From: Cordilura impudica
Taxonomy: Eukaryota; Arthropoda; Insecta; Diptera; Scathophagidae
Length of the DNA stretch: 64,000 nucleotides
Direction: 5' to 3'
NCBI GenBank assembly: GCA_963682025.1
Contig: OY821519.1
Span: forward strand, 192,951,367-193,015,366
This document shows positions 11,780 to 22,390 of the stretch, piece by piece; position 1 is the stretch's first letter, and the number at the start of each line of letters is the position of its first letter. Made by a program: the position numbers and the translations under genes. A model generated the notes under the pieces. The model worked only from the letters and a program-made list of their open reading frames with translations. It searched no databases and was not told the DNA's origin.

Positions 11780-12390
11780 AAAATCTATATTTTAAAACAT
11801 GAAGGTACATTTTTCGTTTCCTTTTCAAGCAATATGCGGGCACGGAGGAGTGTGAAAATTGGCATAGTTTTAGTTCATACGGAGGAGAAGCTGAGAATGA
11901 TAAAATTTATGTTTAATCTGTCTTAAAAATATATTCGATAAAATAAAATATTTATAATAATTAGTTACACCCTGTTAATGAAAATGATTTAAATTTTATA
12001 TCACACACTCTGTGTTTAATTGTGAATTGCTAAAGTTCATAAGCATACCTTTAGTCTCATTTACATATTCATAAATTTTTTATATATCTATGGTCACAAG
12101 CTAACCGCCTAAGTCGAAAGTCATGCTTTTGAGAAAAATAACTTTTTATATAAATGCATAAGGCCTCATTACGACTTATGTTTTCATTAATAACTTTCTA
12201 ATAAACAGTGTTAGAGAAATAGGGATTTCACGTAAATATAAAGCGTTTTTAGTAGAATATGATAGCATACATAACTCAAATCGTTCTTAGCTCGACTTAG
12301 GCGGTTATCGATTGTGACCACAGATATAGAGATTAAAAAACATTTAATAGAATTTGCACTCGAACTTCGAGTGGTGGGCTATACCAGTAT
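11780..12390 (-). repeat. Family D repeat, split by a MITE
   Basis: Matches the reverse complement of 57540-57960: 'gaggagtgtgaaaattggca', 'ataaaatttatg', 'ttacaccctgtta', then, beyond the MITE at 12088-12323, 'gcactcgaacttcgagtggt...ggctatac'. Related pieces lie at 18000-19210, 24700-25330 and 36330-36540. It is absent at the matching point of copy B. Confidence 0.65.
12088..12323. mobile_element. MITE with GTGGTCACAA termini, copy 1
   Basis: Ends are ctatggtcacaag and, at the right, ttgtgaccacag; the inverted repeats continue as 'cgcctaagtcga' / 'tcgacttaggcg'. A second copy in the opposite orientation lies at 35660-35900 and shares the interior ('ataaagcgtttttag', 'agagaaatagggatttcac'). 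No ORF. Confidence 0.8.
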
Positions 12391-13059
12391 AAATTATTTT
12401 GCAATGTGATGTATTTCAATCGGGCACCGAGAAAATAATTTTTTTTTCTGCAATTTGTCTTATTGGTATAAGACTTTTTGCCCTAGGATATTTTGAACTT
12501 CGACACCAGCGATTGTTCGCTCCTCTAGGAAGCTCATTTAAAATAGCAATCATAACAATCACAGTTACGAAAATGACGAAAAAATCAAAATAGTTTTCTA
12601 TTGTTTTTTCAGGCATATTATTCAACTGCAGATATTTAATAAAAATTTGAATATTTATATCGTTGGCAAGTATTGGCAAAAATTTTTTAATAAAAAAGCT
12701 GAAATCCTGTATTTTTATCACTATACACATACATAATTTGGTCCAATCTCGCCTAATAATACTTTGAACCTTAATCTCTATTTCAAAAATATCCTACTAT
12801 TCGGATATATAAGAAAAAAAAATATTTCTGAAACATTTATCTAAACAACAATTTATTAACAATAAGGTTCAATGTCTGAAGTTGATACGTTCATTTGAAA
12901 AAAATGTGTAATTTCAGAAAAAAATGACACTTGAAATATCTAGTTTTTCGCTTTAAGTGAACTTTAAGAGAGTATAGAAAAAAAGTAAACAACTTAGAAC
13001 TTAAATTTGTACAACTCTTGATGATGCATTTTATCTTCCGTTATCCGTTGAATTAATCC
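12391..13059. other. AT-rich stretch with one unrecognised hydrophobic frame
   Basis: The minus-strand frame 12730-12416 (104 codons) has a membrane-like segment 'FFVIFVTVIVMIAIL' followed by 'NELPRGANNRWCRSS'. I do not recognise it. It could be a chance frame or a stray exon. Nothing else was recognised. Confidence 0.25.
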
Positions 13060-14270
13060 TCAGTATTGATACTGTTCAACCCAATGTGCTTCATCTGTCT
13101 GTCCATGTAACCTTGCAATATAACTTCAATTCGGGAATATGAATGTATTTTGATGAAATTTTGGACCCCATGCAAATAACCCCTAAGAAATAATTTAAGT
13201 TTCCGCTAGATCAAGATTATTTGTATTTGCATTTATTTTTTTTCCAAAACAACAAGATTAAAAATCTTATAATTATAGTTAAGGAGTTTTCCATTTTTGA
13301 TTATTATAATTGCTTTAATATAATGATGATTAAATTAAAAAAAAATAAAAATTACATAACATCGAATATATAAAAAAGTTAAGGAAAAATTGACTAACAA
13401 AGCAAACAGGAAGAAAAAAAATAAATAAATAAAATTATGCATAGAATATAAAACTTTTTTCTTAAACTGTTGGGCGTTGCTTATAAATTTAAGATTTAAT
13501 GGTAGCGAGTTCCAAAGACGGATTGAATTCACATAGGATTGAAATTTTGAAAGAGAGTTTTCGTATTTAACAGGCCGTATGTCACTGGTCCTTTCAGAGC
13601 GCGTGAGTTCAAATTTTCCAAATAGATACATTGGACGGCGATTAAATATAACCTTATGTAACAGTATCAATGTTCTAATGTTCAACAGATCCGAAAAGGT
13701 TACGCCATAAAGCTTTTTAGAGTACTGAAAAATGTGGTCATATTTTCCCAAGCTAAAAATATATCTTAATATGGAGTTATACATTGATAGAACTTTTCTA
13801 CTACTTCTGGAATCACTTTTCGCATATATTTCACATCCGTATAACAATGTGGGGATGAGATAAGTTTTAGCAATTAATATACGAATTTTTTGTGGTGTAA
13901 AGTATTGGGTATGCCATAAAGTCCGTAACAATGAAAAAGTTTTCCTGTGTGTTTATAACATCCATTAATCAGTAGGCCAAAAATAAACCTAGCAGTTCCA
14001 TGTTTTGTTAAGTCCCTACATAAAACTTCTACACCATATTTACTTAAATCAATCAAAAAACAAATCTGGTTCATTTATTTACTTTTTTTTGCGAAAAATA
14101 TAAGATTTTATATACGGTCATGATTGGTCCATTTTTTATACAAATAGCATCCGATATGAACTTTTTTATATCTGCTGGCCACAAATTAAAATTCCACTCA
14201 AATTTGATCAGCGCTTTCTTTGAAATTTGGTATATCGTACTAGACCTAATTTTATTTTCTTAATTATTAA
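13060..14270 (-). repeat. Family A relic, interrupted by a LINE fragment
   Basis: 13060-13200 ('gtctgtccatgtaa', 'gaatgtattttgatgaaatt') and 13935-14270 ('acatccattaat', 'gcatccgatatgaacttttt', 'ccactcaaattt') are consecutive parts of family A. The sequence between them is the LINE fragment at about 13340-13931. Confidence 0.7.
13340..13931 (-). pseudogene. LINE reverse transcriptase C-terminal fragment
   Basis: The minus-strand frame starts directly at the 5' truncation with 'LLRTLWHTQYFTPQKIRILI', followed by 'KTYLIPTLLYGCEIY', 'YSKKLYGVTFSDLLNIRTLI' and 'SIRLWNSLPLNLKF', the post-catalytic C-terminal part of a jockey/CR1-like ORF2. The same family is present at 26328-29150, where 'LRTLWSVQYFTPLKVRVLL' matches. 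The C-terminal end runs into low-complexity Phe/Leu codons. It is inserted in a family A relic and is 5'-truncated; it has no catalytic core. Confidence 0.8.
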
Positions 14271-14404
14271 ATATTTAAGATATTGGAAACCAAACTTGTA
14301 CTTAGAGGTATTCTAAAATAACTTAGTACTAAGTTATTATAAAGGTACAGACTAACAAAAACTTTCAAACTTAACAAATATAATTTTTAATATTACATAA
14401 TAAA

Positions 14405-14575
14405 CAAAAATACTTTTAAGAAAAAGATACTTTTTTAACAAAGACACTTTTTTAAGAAAAGGTCCTTTTTCAGAAATATCCGCTTTGAAGCAGATACTTT
14501 TTTAAGGAAAGGTACTTTTTAAGAAAAGCTACTTTTTAAAAAAGGATGCTTTTTAAATGAAATATACTTTTCTAA
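14405..14575. repeat. Short minisatellite, about 20-bp period
   Basis: About eight degenerate units built on 'gatacttttttaagaaaag'. Present only in copy A, at the right side of its 2.8-kb extra block. Confidence 0.7.
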
Positions 14576-14599
14576 ATTTTTGTGAACAATATCTGATTT

Positions 14600-15115
14600 C
14601 ATAGATTACATCGAGAACAGTTTAGACCATTGTTAATATTAATTAAATTATTTGCAATCTTTTCATCAATAAAGTTTTTAACTTCAGTTAAGTCAATTGT
14701 TTTTGGTTGCCTTTAAACAATTAAAAAACATAAATATTTATAAAAGGAACTAACATTTATAAACAATTTCACAGTGGATATTTATATTATATTTTAAGAT
14801 ACCTGGGTTTTTTTGCGTTTTATTTCTTCTTCCCTGGTTTTTTTGTCTCTTCATCAGCAAGAAAACTTTTCTTATTCAAATGGATCTACATATTTCAGAT
14901 GTAGTTGGATCATTGGTATTACATTTGTTTTCTTCAGTAACCATTTCACTTGCTGAAGAACCAACATCTGAACTCTTAACCTAAAAAATATTTAAATTGA
15001 TTTGTTTATAAATTGCACTTGAACCAACGGAATGTTATATTTGGTTGCTTAACCATTGAGCATTGTATAACAACATTGAAATTTTCATTATCCTTAAAAA
15101 CAAGTCAAGTTCTCA
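14600..15115 (-). pseudogene. Decayed copy of the spliced unknown ORF (copy A)
   Basis: Counterpart of 22687-23300. It retains 'NFNVVIQCSMVKQPN', 'KSSDVGSSASEMVTEENKC' and 'QPKTIDLTEVKNFIDEKIAN' with the same exon-intron borders. It has a stop in the second block ('ICRSI*') and has lost the C-terminal part of the last exon. Confidence 0.55.
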
Positions 15116-15975
15116 AGACTTTACGTGTACATTAGTTTTTCTTCTTTGGCGACTTAGTCACAAGGCAAAACCTAATTGGCAATATTGTTTTGATAATATT
15201 ATATGAGAAAAAAAAAACAACATGAATCGAAAACGACTTTTAAAACGCTTAATTATTTTTCAATAAATTAATTTTTAAAAACTGTGGTTAAAATGATAGC
15301 AATAAGTGATTGTCTGAATTTTAAAAGAAATAAAATAAAATCGCGATATCGTCAAGAAAATTACAATTTAATATTTTTTGTTAAAGAACAATATTGAGTC
15401 AAACTTTACTTTCGATAAATTACACTGTGGAACAAATTCAGGTTAGCAAAAGTTAGGTCGATTCTGAGAGTGAGGGGTGAAAATAGAGGCTATTTTATGT
15501 TAGTTCGAATTTTTTTTTAATCGACCTTCGAACTTTGCAGTCAAATGCCGATTTTCAGCAAAATATTTTAAAAAATTGATTTAGAAAATTTTTGTGGTGC
15601 TTGTGAAGCAAAATGTTGGAAAAAAATTTTTTTTCATGCTTTTTGAAAATATTTTCCCCAAAACTAAGTTTTTTTGCTATCTGTTTAATCTATAATATGC
15701 TTCCCAGTTTCTTCAATAAATTTCATTTGAAAAGAAAACAATCATAATACAAAATTTGCGTTTTCCAGCTTAATATTAATTTTCTTCTCATTTTTTATGT
15801 ACCAATTTTGTTCGGTGTTGGTTTTGAAGAAACATTGAAAAAGAAATTATAAAAATATGGAAAAAATTTGTAAAATAAAATATTCGAGCTCGAGGCCTGT
15901 CCTGATAGTATTGTTCTTCTTAAATTTAGTATAAACCATTTTGATGTTATCACGGCGTGCTCTCCGTTTAAGTAA

Positions 15976-16099
15976 ATTATAGTTGTTTTCTATTCGACCT
16001 TTTCAAATTTATTTGTAAAATAAAATATTCGAGGCCTCGAGCTCGAATATTTTATTTTACAAATAAATTTGGAAAGGTCGAATAGAAAACAACTATAAT
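15976..16099. repeat. 124-bp near-perfect palindrome
   Basis: Arms of 58 bp (15976-16033 and 16042-16099) match as inverted repeats with one mismatch around an 8-bp spacer. The inner half of one arm occurs a third time in direct orientation at 15866-15887, also next to 'ctcgaggcct'. Confidence 0.95.
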
Positions 16100-16162
16100 A
16101 TGGAAAAAATATATTTTTGAAATGTTAGCTATGAAAAGTTTTGAGTAAAAAAATTAAACAAA

Positions 16163-16625
16163 TTAAATTAATGATTTGACCAGTTGCCGTTTAACAGGCG
16201 GCTGTGGATCAACATCACTGCTCTCTCTAATATTTTGGTCATCGTCATCATCATCAGAAAGGTCGATAATTTCGTCCAACAGATATTCCGGAATTTCATC
16301 TTTGTCTTCCCCTTCATCCTCTTTTTCCTCGTCTTCCTCTTCTTCAAAGGTGTTTTTATACCGCCAACAAATTTCAGCGAGTATTGCATCTTGAGATTTC
16401 TTTCCTCTGTAGCTGAAACGAAAATATTTTTCAATGGTTAACATGTTTACTCTGTGCACTCTCACAAAGATATTATAAAAATCTAGGAATTCAAAATATG
16501 CACACTCTATAGTTACCTTATTTCAAATGGAAGCGCAGTTTGGTGATAACGTTCGCCTTGCTCATCAGATTCAGTTGGCAACTGTTGAGCGAGTTGATCA
16601 ATATAACATATTAATACAATATATA
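16163..16625 (-). pseudogene. C-terminal relic of the same DDE-like transposase family as 42756-44697
   Basis: Two minus-strand exons are visible. Exon 16625-16517 encodes 'IDQLAQQLPTESDEQGERYHQTALPFEI'-type sequence whose core 'SDEQGERYHQ' matches the conserved 'DEHGERFHQ' motif I know from a multi-copy arthropod/cnidarian family. A 104-bp intron (16516-16413, gtaact...ttttcgtttcag) follows. Exon 16412-16163 encodes 'YRGKKSQDAILAEICWRYK', then an acidic run and 'DPQPPVKRQLVKSLI'. Phase is kept across the splice (ATA AG|C). 'QQLPTE' aligns with 'KQLPTNLTE' of the 44.4-kb copy. The Glu of GERYHQ is a good candidate for the third acidic catalytic residue (inference). The N-terminal two thirds are missing. 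Confidence 0.6.
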
Positions 16626-17336
16626 TTATACAATGTTTTTTTTGTTATTTTTATGAAATAATGAAATAAGTTCCAAAAAATTAGTAGGGAATTTTATCAC
16701 GACCGAGCGAAAATTAAAAGACATCAGCTTCGGCTGAGTTTCGAGTCTTAACTGTATCTTCATTTTTGAAATTAGTTCCCTTGTATGAAATAAAAAAAAT
16801 CGGTTCCTGTGCGGTGGTTGAAAACAAAAAAGTTGCTTAAGTGTCCACTTTTTTTTTTAATTATAAAAAAAAACTTCTTAAAAATGTGGTGCTACGTTGC
16901 TTGCTGTTGCTGTGTTACAAAAACCAAGTTTACACATACATATACGCCGGCGGCAAAAACGTCAACTTCATTGGCGGCCAAGAAAAAAAACATCCAACTT
17001 GTTGGCCTGGCACATCATTTGCATAATTCGTCGTATACGACACTAAAGTGCCGATTAGACGGTAAATAAACAATATTACATTATATTAATTTGGGTTTTT
17101 AATTAAAGCTTGAAATTTTAATCAATTTTTTTTTTATTTCATATATTTTTTATATATATAGTTTTTAATAATTTTTGGTCTTTTTTTTTTGGCTGGCGTT
17201 TTAAAACTAGCGGGGCCCTTATATATATATTTATGAATGTACTTGACAGAACGTACACTCGAAAAGATTTCAACATTGATATGAGCGCGGAAATAGAGCA
17301 ATCTTTACGTTAGCTTTCATATTACATAATGTAAAG

Positions 17337-17580
17337 TTGATTGTGCACGCATAATTTTCCTCAAACTCAACGAAAACAGTAAATAGCTCAACAGCCTACG
17401 TGAATTTGAACTCTAGTTATAGAGGTTTCAGTGAAGGAAAATATTGAAAAAATCTTGAAAAAATTTAATATGAAGTTGATTGTGCACGCATAACTTTCCT
17501 CAATCTGTACATTAACTTTCGTATTGCATAATGTACAGTTGATTGTGCACGCATAACTCTCCTCAAACTCAACGAATTTA
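17337..17580. repeat. Three spaced copies of a 28-bp motif (copy A)
   Basis: 'ttgattgtgcacgcataa' followed by '.tttcctcaa' starts at 17337, 17476 and 17539. The same three lie in copy B at about 23991, 24160 and 24223. The core gtgcac is palindromic. Function unknown. Confidence 0.75.
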
Positions 17581-18390
17581 GACATATCTCAAAAGAAAGA
17601 GCTTGATCTACTGAGTGTACTGAGAGTGAAACGATCAAGATCCATTCATTAGAAGAGGAGCTATGAGAATTCGAATTGCTTGAGTGAATGTGTCCCATAA
17701 GAAATGTACAGGTAGGAATCTCGTTTGAGCATAACTTGAGTAAGGTGGGAGTTGAGAAAATTTTTAAAATTTCAATGATTGATGACATATGTACTTACAT
17801 ACTTATCTGTGTCTAAATACCTTTCATTAAAAAAAAATGAAGGAAATCGGCCGGATAGAACGGCCAGATGGACCCGGTTTAATTTTCATAAATTTTTTTA
17901 ATATATACTAGAGGACCCGTGCTGCTCCGGTAGGCATTTGAAATCGCCTAGATCTTATAACAAGGAGCTAAAATTGAAAAAAGTAAAAATTATTGATAAA
18001 AATCCCTTCAAAATTATAAACATTTAATATACATATTTAAATTCGAGTAGCACTAAATCAAAAATTTTTCAGGGTTTATCTAATTGGCTTAATTTTAAAT
18101 TGTTAATATAAATACCATATAAAATAAAAATGATTCACACAATAGCTTTCAAAATTAGAAATATACATAATTTATGACATAACTTGGCAAGGCGGTTTAA
18201 AATGATCGCTTCTGAGCTTTTAGTTATCAGCCGATTTTTATTTTGGAGCAATAATTATATAAAATTGTTACTAACACATATATATGTATAACACATAGAA
18301 CTATGCAATACTGTGTGTGTTTAATTAAATTGTTAATGTGTTGCCCTGTGTTGAATTGCGAATTGGCTAAAATTGATTGGCATACCATTA

Positions 18391-19000
18391 GGCCGAGGCC
18401 ACGCAATGAGCGCTAAAGCGGCGAGCGTCAGAGCGGTGAGCGGCAAAAAATTAAAACATATGAAGAACTACTGAAGTGGCCACGCAATGAGCGGCAAGTG
18501 AGCGGTTAAGCGCCGCCGCTCAGGAATAGAACTTCTTCTAATTTTTAGTTGTTTTCTGAGCGGCAAAGAATAAAAATGGCAAAAAAATGGCTTTTCTTTG
18601 TTTTGTCAATCTGTAGCGCGATTCAGTAACTTATATCGATAACTGAATCGTTAAAAAAGAAAACAACAAAATTATCGATTTTGATATTCAGTAAAATTTT
18701 TAAACGATATTCACTATTATTGAAGTCAGCTAATGTTGCTATCTTAACGACAACCATTTTTGTGTTGTTGTTCATTCGATAAAAAATGAAAAAGGTGGAA
18801 TTGTTGTCATACATAAATAAAAATCATAAAATAGTGAAAATATTTTGCTTTTATTATAAAAACTTTTTATATAAATAATAAATAATAACACTGACAGTGG
18901 CATTTCCGCTCAGAAATGATGCTCAGTCATAAACCACTTGCCGCTCAAACTCGCCGCATCTGCCGCTCGCCGCTTTGCCGCTCATCGCGTGACCTCGGCC
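18391..19000. mobile_element. Harbinger-like MITE with TTA target duplication
   Basis: The ends are ggccgaggccacgcaatgag and, at the right, reverse complement ggccgaggtcacgcgatgag; inverted similarity continues for about 50 bp with GC-rich 'gcggcgagcg' steps. The flanks are TTA on both sides (18388-18390 and 19001-19003). Copy B has the clean empty site 'ccattaggctc' at 25120-25130 with one TTA. TTA duplication and GG-starting ends fit the PIF/Harbinger superfamily. No ORF. Confidence 0.9.
18611..18890. repeat. Dispersed repeat 'tgtagcgcgattcagtaac', copy 1
   Basis: About 280 bp shared with 37748-38035, from 'ctgtagcgcgattcagtaac' through 'acaacaaaattatcgatttt' and 'gtcatacataaataaaaatc' to 'actttttatataaata'. 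It lies inside the Harbinger-like MITE, either as its core or as a nested element. Confidence 0.8.
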
Positions 19001-19331
19001 TTAGGCTCTTATAAAATTATTTATTAACAAACCCATTTATGCATATATCTTCTGAGCGTTAACCAAATATTTAATGAACTTTAATGAATTTTAATTAAAT
19101 ATTCACACATTTTTATACACAAAGATTTGAAAAATTTTGAATGAAAAAAATTTTAAGAAAAAATAAAATTTTCTAGAATATGCACTCGAATGATGGGCTT
19201 TGCTAGTACATATAAATACGAGTAGATTAAACCCAAAGAGGTTTCAATATTTACCCAATTGGTTTAATTCTAAAACCCAAATATAAATATCATAAAGGAC
19301 GAGGTTTTTACATTATTTTAAATCACACTTT

Positions 19332-19544
19332 TCAGGAATATGTGTATTGATCTAGAAATATTGGGAGATATGGTTGTTTTATTTTAACTTCTTCAGAATA
19401 AATATATTCCATATTTCTGTGCGCATAATTAAGTAGTTTCCTTACTAAATTGTTAGTTAACGTTTTTTCTTTCTGCAAATCGAATTGATCTAGGAAAACT
19501 GGAATGCATGGGCATTTTATATATGTAGGTACATACAAATTCAA
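19332..19544 (-). CDS. Short unrecognised frame shared with copy B
   Basis: A 70-codon frame matching 25646-25440 (68 codons). Both read 'PCIPVFLDQFDLQKEKT' and 'RNMEYIYSEEVKIKQPYLP', differing at about one residue in six. It has an internal repeat, PCIPVFLDQ / PYLPIFLDQ. The family is unknown, and conservation may only reflect the shared duplication. Confidence 0.2.
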   Translation of the reverse strand: MNLYVPTYIKCPCIPVFLDQFDLQKEKTLTNNLVRKLLNYAHRNMEYIYSEEVKIKQPYLPIFLDQYTYS

Positions 19545-20178
19545 ATGAAATTTATTTTTTTATTGAACTAATATCTTCTATGACATTTCTGCAATTTCAA
19601 TTTTGTTAGTTTTTGGTAAGTAGTGTCCATTAGCACAGACGAAATAACGTACACGTATATTAATTTTTCAAGAACAATTTCTCTTAAGAACATATTGCTA
19701 TAACTAAATAGTTTTTATCATCAGCTTTAAAAACTTTCTGAGCAACAAAAAATAATAATCCTTACTGAAATAGTTATATTCATTGATGTGCTTTTTGGTT
19801 AAATCCTTTTCAACACGTTGCATCAATACCACATTATCAATGCTGATGTTAGTGCATTATTCAGAGTACAATGTAAAATAATGATTCGATCACAAAGCCA
19901 ATTGGCAGCCAAGAAAAGTCTTTCAAATTGATTACGATACTATTATTTTCGAATTTAAATGTTTATACTAAATTAATGCAGGACATCCTTTAAAACGCTA
20001 TTGACCGCATGCCATTTTTATGCTTCTGTTAAGAAAGGAGAGAAAAATGCTAACTAGGTAAATGTTTTTTAACATGCAAACTGATGTCCGGCATTGTGAA
20101 AGGGTAATAGGATCATACCATGAAACTTGAGGAAATGTTAACAAGAAAAATGTCAAAAGATTAACAAAAGTTCATGAT

Positions 20179-20378
20179 NNNNNNNNNNNNNNNNNNNNNN
20201 NNNNNNNNNNNNNNNNNNNNNNNNNNNNNNNNNNNNNNNNNNNNNNNNNNNNNNNNNNNNNNNNNNNNNNNNNNNNNNNNNNNNNNNNNNNNNNNNNNNN
20301 NNNNNNNNNNNNNNNNNNNNNNNNNNNNNNNNNNNNNNNNNNNNNNNNNNNNNNNNNNNNNNNNNNNNNNNNNNNNNN
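20179..20378. other. Assembly gap of 200 N
   Basis: Exactly 200 unknown bases. The gap lies precisely between the end of copy A ('gttcatgat') and the start of copy B ('aaaaatggag'). Confidence 1.
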
Positions 20379-20779
20379 CAAAAATGGAGTTATGTATGGC
20401 TGTACGACGTACCAAAATATTTACAGTAGGTAACTGCCTATCCGGAATGCAAAATATATAATATCTTGAGTACTACGACAGCAAGAGTTCTTAAACTGTG
20501 TATATGTACACATTAAACTATTTTGAAGAGTTGCGAAAAAATGGGTGGAATCGGACCAATGGGCGTTTCATCCCCGTAAAAAGTAAATATATAATATCAT
20601 ATAACTAGAATACTATAACAGAGAATGCTTTGGGAGTTTTCTGAGTTCATAAGTTAATAAAAAATATATGAAATGCTATGAAAATGACAATCTTGAAAGT
20701 TTTGACGAGTACATTAAATACCAAAGTTGGAGGTAGTGGAAAATATGGGCGGAATCGCCAATACAGAACTTCTCGAATA

Positions 20780-21420
20780 ACAAATATTGTCTAAATCAAA
20801 AATCGTCAAAAAACAAAAACCGCCAAAATCAAAATTCACAAAAAAAAAACAAAAAACGCCAAAACCAAAAACCGTGAATAACAAAAATCGGCAAAATCAA
20901 AAATCGCCACAAACAAATATCGCCAAAATAAAAAATCACAAAAAACAAAAATCGTCAATGTCAAAAATCGGCAAAACCGAAAACCGCTAATAAGAAAAAT
21001 CGCCAAAAACAAAAATCGCCAAAATAAAAAATCACAATAAACAAAAATCGTCAGTGTCAAAAATCGGCAAAACCGAAAACCGCGAGTAAGAAAAATCGCC
21101 AAAAAAAAATCACAAAAAACAAAATTCATCAATGTCAAAAAACGGCAAAACCGAAAACCGCCATTAAAAAAATCGTAACAAACATAAATTGATAAAATAA
21201 AAAATCACAAAAACAAAAATCGTCAATGTCAAAAATCGGCAAAACCGAAAACCGCGAATAAGAAAAATCGCCAAAAACAAAAATTGCAAAAACCGAAAAT
21301 CTTGAAAAACAAAAATCGCAAAAAGCGAAAAACGCCACATTCAAAAATTAAATTCGCTAAAACTAACAATCGGCTAAATCAAAAATCGGCAAAACCAAAA
21401 TCGCGAACAACAAGAATATC
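20780..21420. repeat. Low-complexity array built on 'caaaaatcg'
   Basis: Higher-order units of 78-96 bp are marked by 'tcaaaaatcggcaaaacc' at 20961, 21057, 21135 and 21229. A shorter version occurs at 9620-9711 plus 10805-10870, and an inverted one at 38756-38865. Confidence 0.8.
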
Positions 21421-21424
21421 CAAA

Positions 21425-21815
21425 AATGTATCCATTAATAAGCCCTATAGGACAATTCTTATTCATAGCCCCCTTATAAAGCTGCTTCCCGATCTTCACT
21501 TAAATCTATCAAAAAACAAAAATATTGCACAGATTGTTCTCAAATTTGGTTTTTATATGTTTTTGCAAAATATAAGTGACTCTAAAAAATATCGTCAGGA
21601 TCAGTCCACTTTTCGACCTAGTACCCATATAAATATAGCATCCGATATGAACTTTATCATATTCAAAGTCAACAAAAGTAATAACAATGCCACTCAAATT
21701 TGGTTTATGCTTATTTTCTATATCCAATTAGGTGGATGTAAGAGATAGGGTCCCTAAATACACGGTATAAGGAATCGTATAGTCGGTCTTAGTCGACTAT
21801 AATTTGCTTAATTGT
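21425..21815 (-). repeat. Family A relic (in copy B)
   Basis: Matches 10868-11250 and the full copy at 52105-52900, including 'gcatccgatatgaacttt' and the end 'cgtatagtcggtctta'. The end palindrome is damaged. Confidence 0.75.
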
Positions 21816-21879
21816 TTTTAAAAACTAGCGACAAATTTTAAAATATATTTTACTATAGTTTTTTATGAAACAGTTTTTT

Positions 21880-21967
21880 TTTATTTATTTATTTATTTAT
21901 ATAATATTAAACTTAAATATAAGAATAATATTGCGAAGATAGCACGGCTGCCAGGGCCATCAGCTTT
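21880..21967 (-). mobile_element. Very short 5'-truncated retrotransposon 3' end
   Basis: On the minus strand a GC-richer stretch ('gctgatggccctggcagc') runs into a tail of aaat repeats. Copy A lacks it at the same position (about 11320). A LINE 3' end with an (AAAT)n tail is the most likely reading. Confidence 0.5.
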
Positions 21968-22009
21968 TTTTTTTCTTTTTAATTTAATTTAAAATTACAT
22001 CACTTGAAA

Positions 22010-22390
22010 TTGCTGATTATGCTATTTGTTTCAAACAATTAAAATTAAAGATTATCTTCTTCATATAGATAATTTTTTATCATCTTCAGTAACTTCATTA
22101 ACCTCCTTAATCTGAAATCTTGTACAGAATTAGTAAGTCTAGTGCCATCTGTGGCATATTACGAGTATATATTTTTTTACATAATTTTTGCTTTTGCTGG
22201 TAATTAAAGGATCTAAACTAAGAAGAAACTTATTAAATATATCTTTACTTAACTTCTCCCAACTACAGTTACGAGAATAGTGTTTACTGTAATATTTTAA
22301 ATCTTTTTTCGAGCTTCTAGATATTTGGCCTATTGGCAATAAGGCATATCGTACTATTTATTAACCAAATATAGGTAACGTGTAAACAAT
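22010..22390 (-). pseudogene. Transib transposase C-terminal relic (copy B)
   Basis: The minus strand encodes 'ALLPIGQISRSSKKDLKYY', then 'SKHYSRNCSWEKLSKDIF' and 'NKFLLSLDPLITSKSKNYV', the same C-terminal order as in copies 1 and 4 ('LPIG.LSEEA.EARNK..K', 'SR......DIFNRLLLSSDP'). The acidic residue of the EARNK motif is not kept here (SRSSKKDLK). Stops follow in the acidic tail. Dead relic; its N-terminal part may be linked to the spliced ORF at 22687-23300, which lies upstream on the same strand, but this is unproven. Confidence 0.6.

Larger units (their letters stand above)
15417..17100. other. Extra block of copy A absent from copy B
   Basis: Copy B runs from 'tttactttcgttaaatta' (about 23590) to the 'ggctgg' block (about 23845) with a short unrelated spacer; copy A holds about 1.7 kb here. 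The left edge 'aaattacactgtggaaca' recurs at about 36243. The block carries the palindrome at 15976-16099 and the DDE-like relic at 16163-16625. Confidence 0.6.
9231..20178. repeat. Composite repeat unit, copy A
   Basis: This block and 20379-26325 share the same landmarks in the same order: 'aaaatggagttatgtatg' (start), the aaaatcg array, a family A relic, the Transib C-terminal relic, the spliced unknown ORF, the GTGCACGCATAA repeats, 'tatactagaggacccgt', the minus-strand 70-codon frame and 'acaaaagttcatgat' (end). Copy A is about 5 kb longer because of insertions at 9712-10804, about 11780-14590, 15417-17100 and 18391-19000. The two copies differ at roughly one base in ten by eye. Confidence 0.8.

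Noticed and set aside
16176..16441. Ser-rich and Phe-rich plus-strand frames
   Set aside because: Antisense shadows of the acidic C-terminus read on the minus strand.
20161..20461. Frames across the N run
   Set aside because: They exist only because unknown bases cannot contain a stop.
20787..21344. Lys/Asn-rich plus-strand and Phe-rich minus-strand frames
   Set aside because: Products of the aaaatcg low-complexity array; the period and composition explain them.
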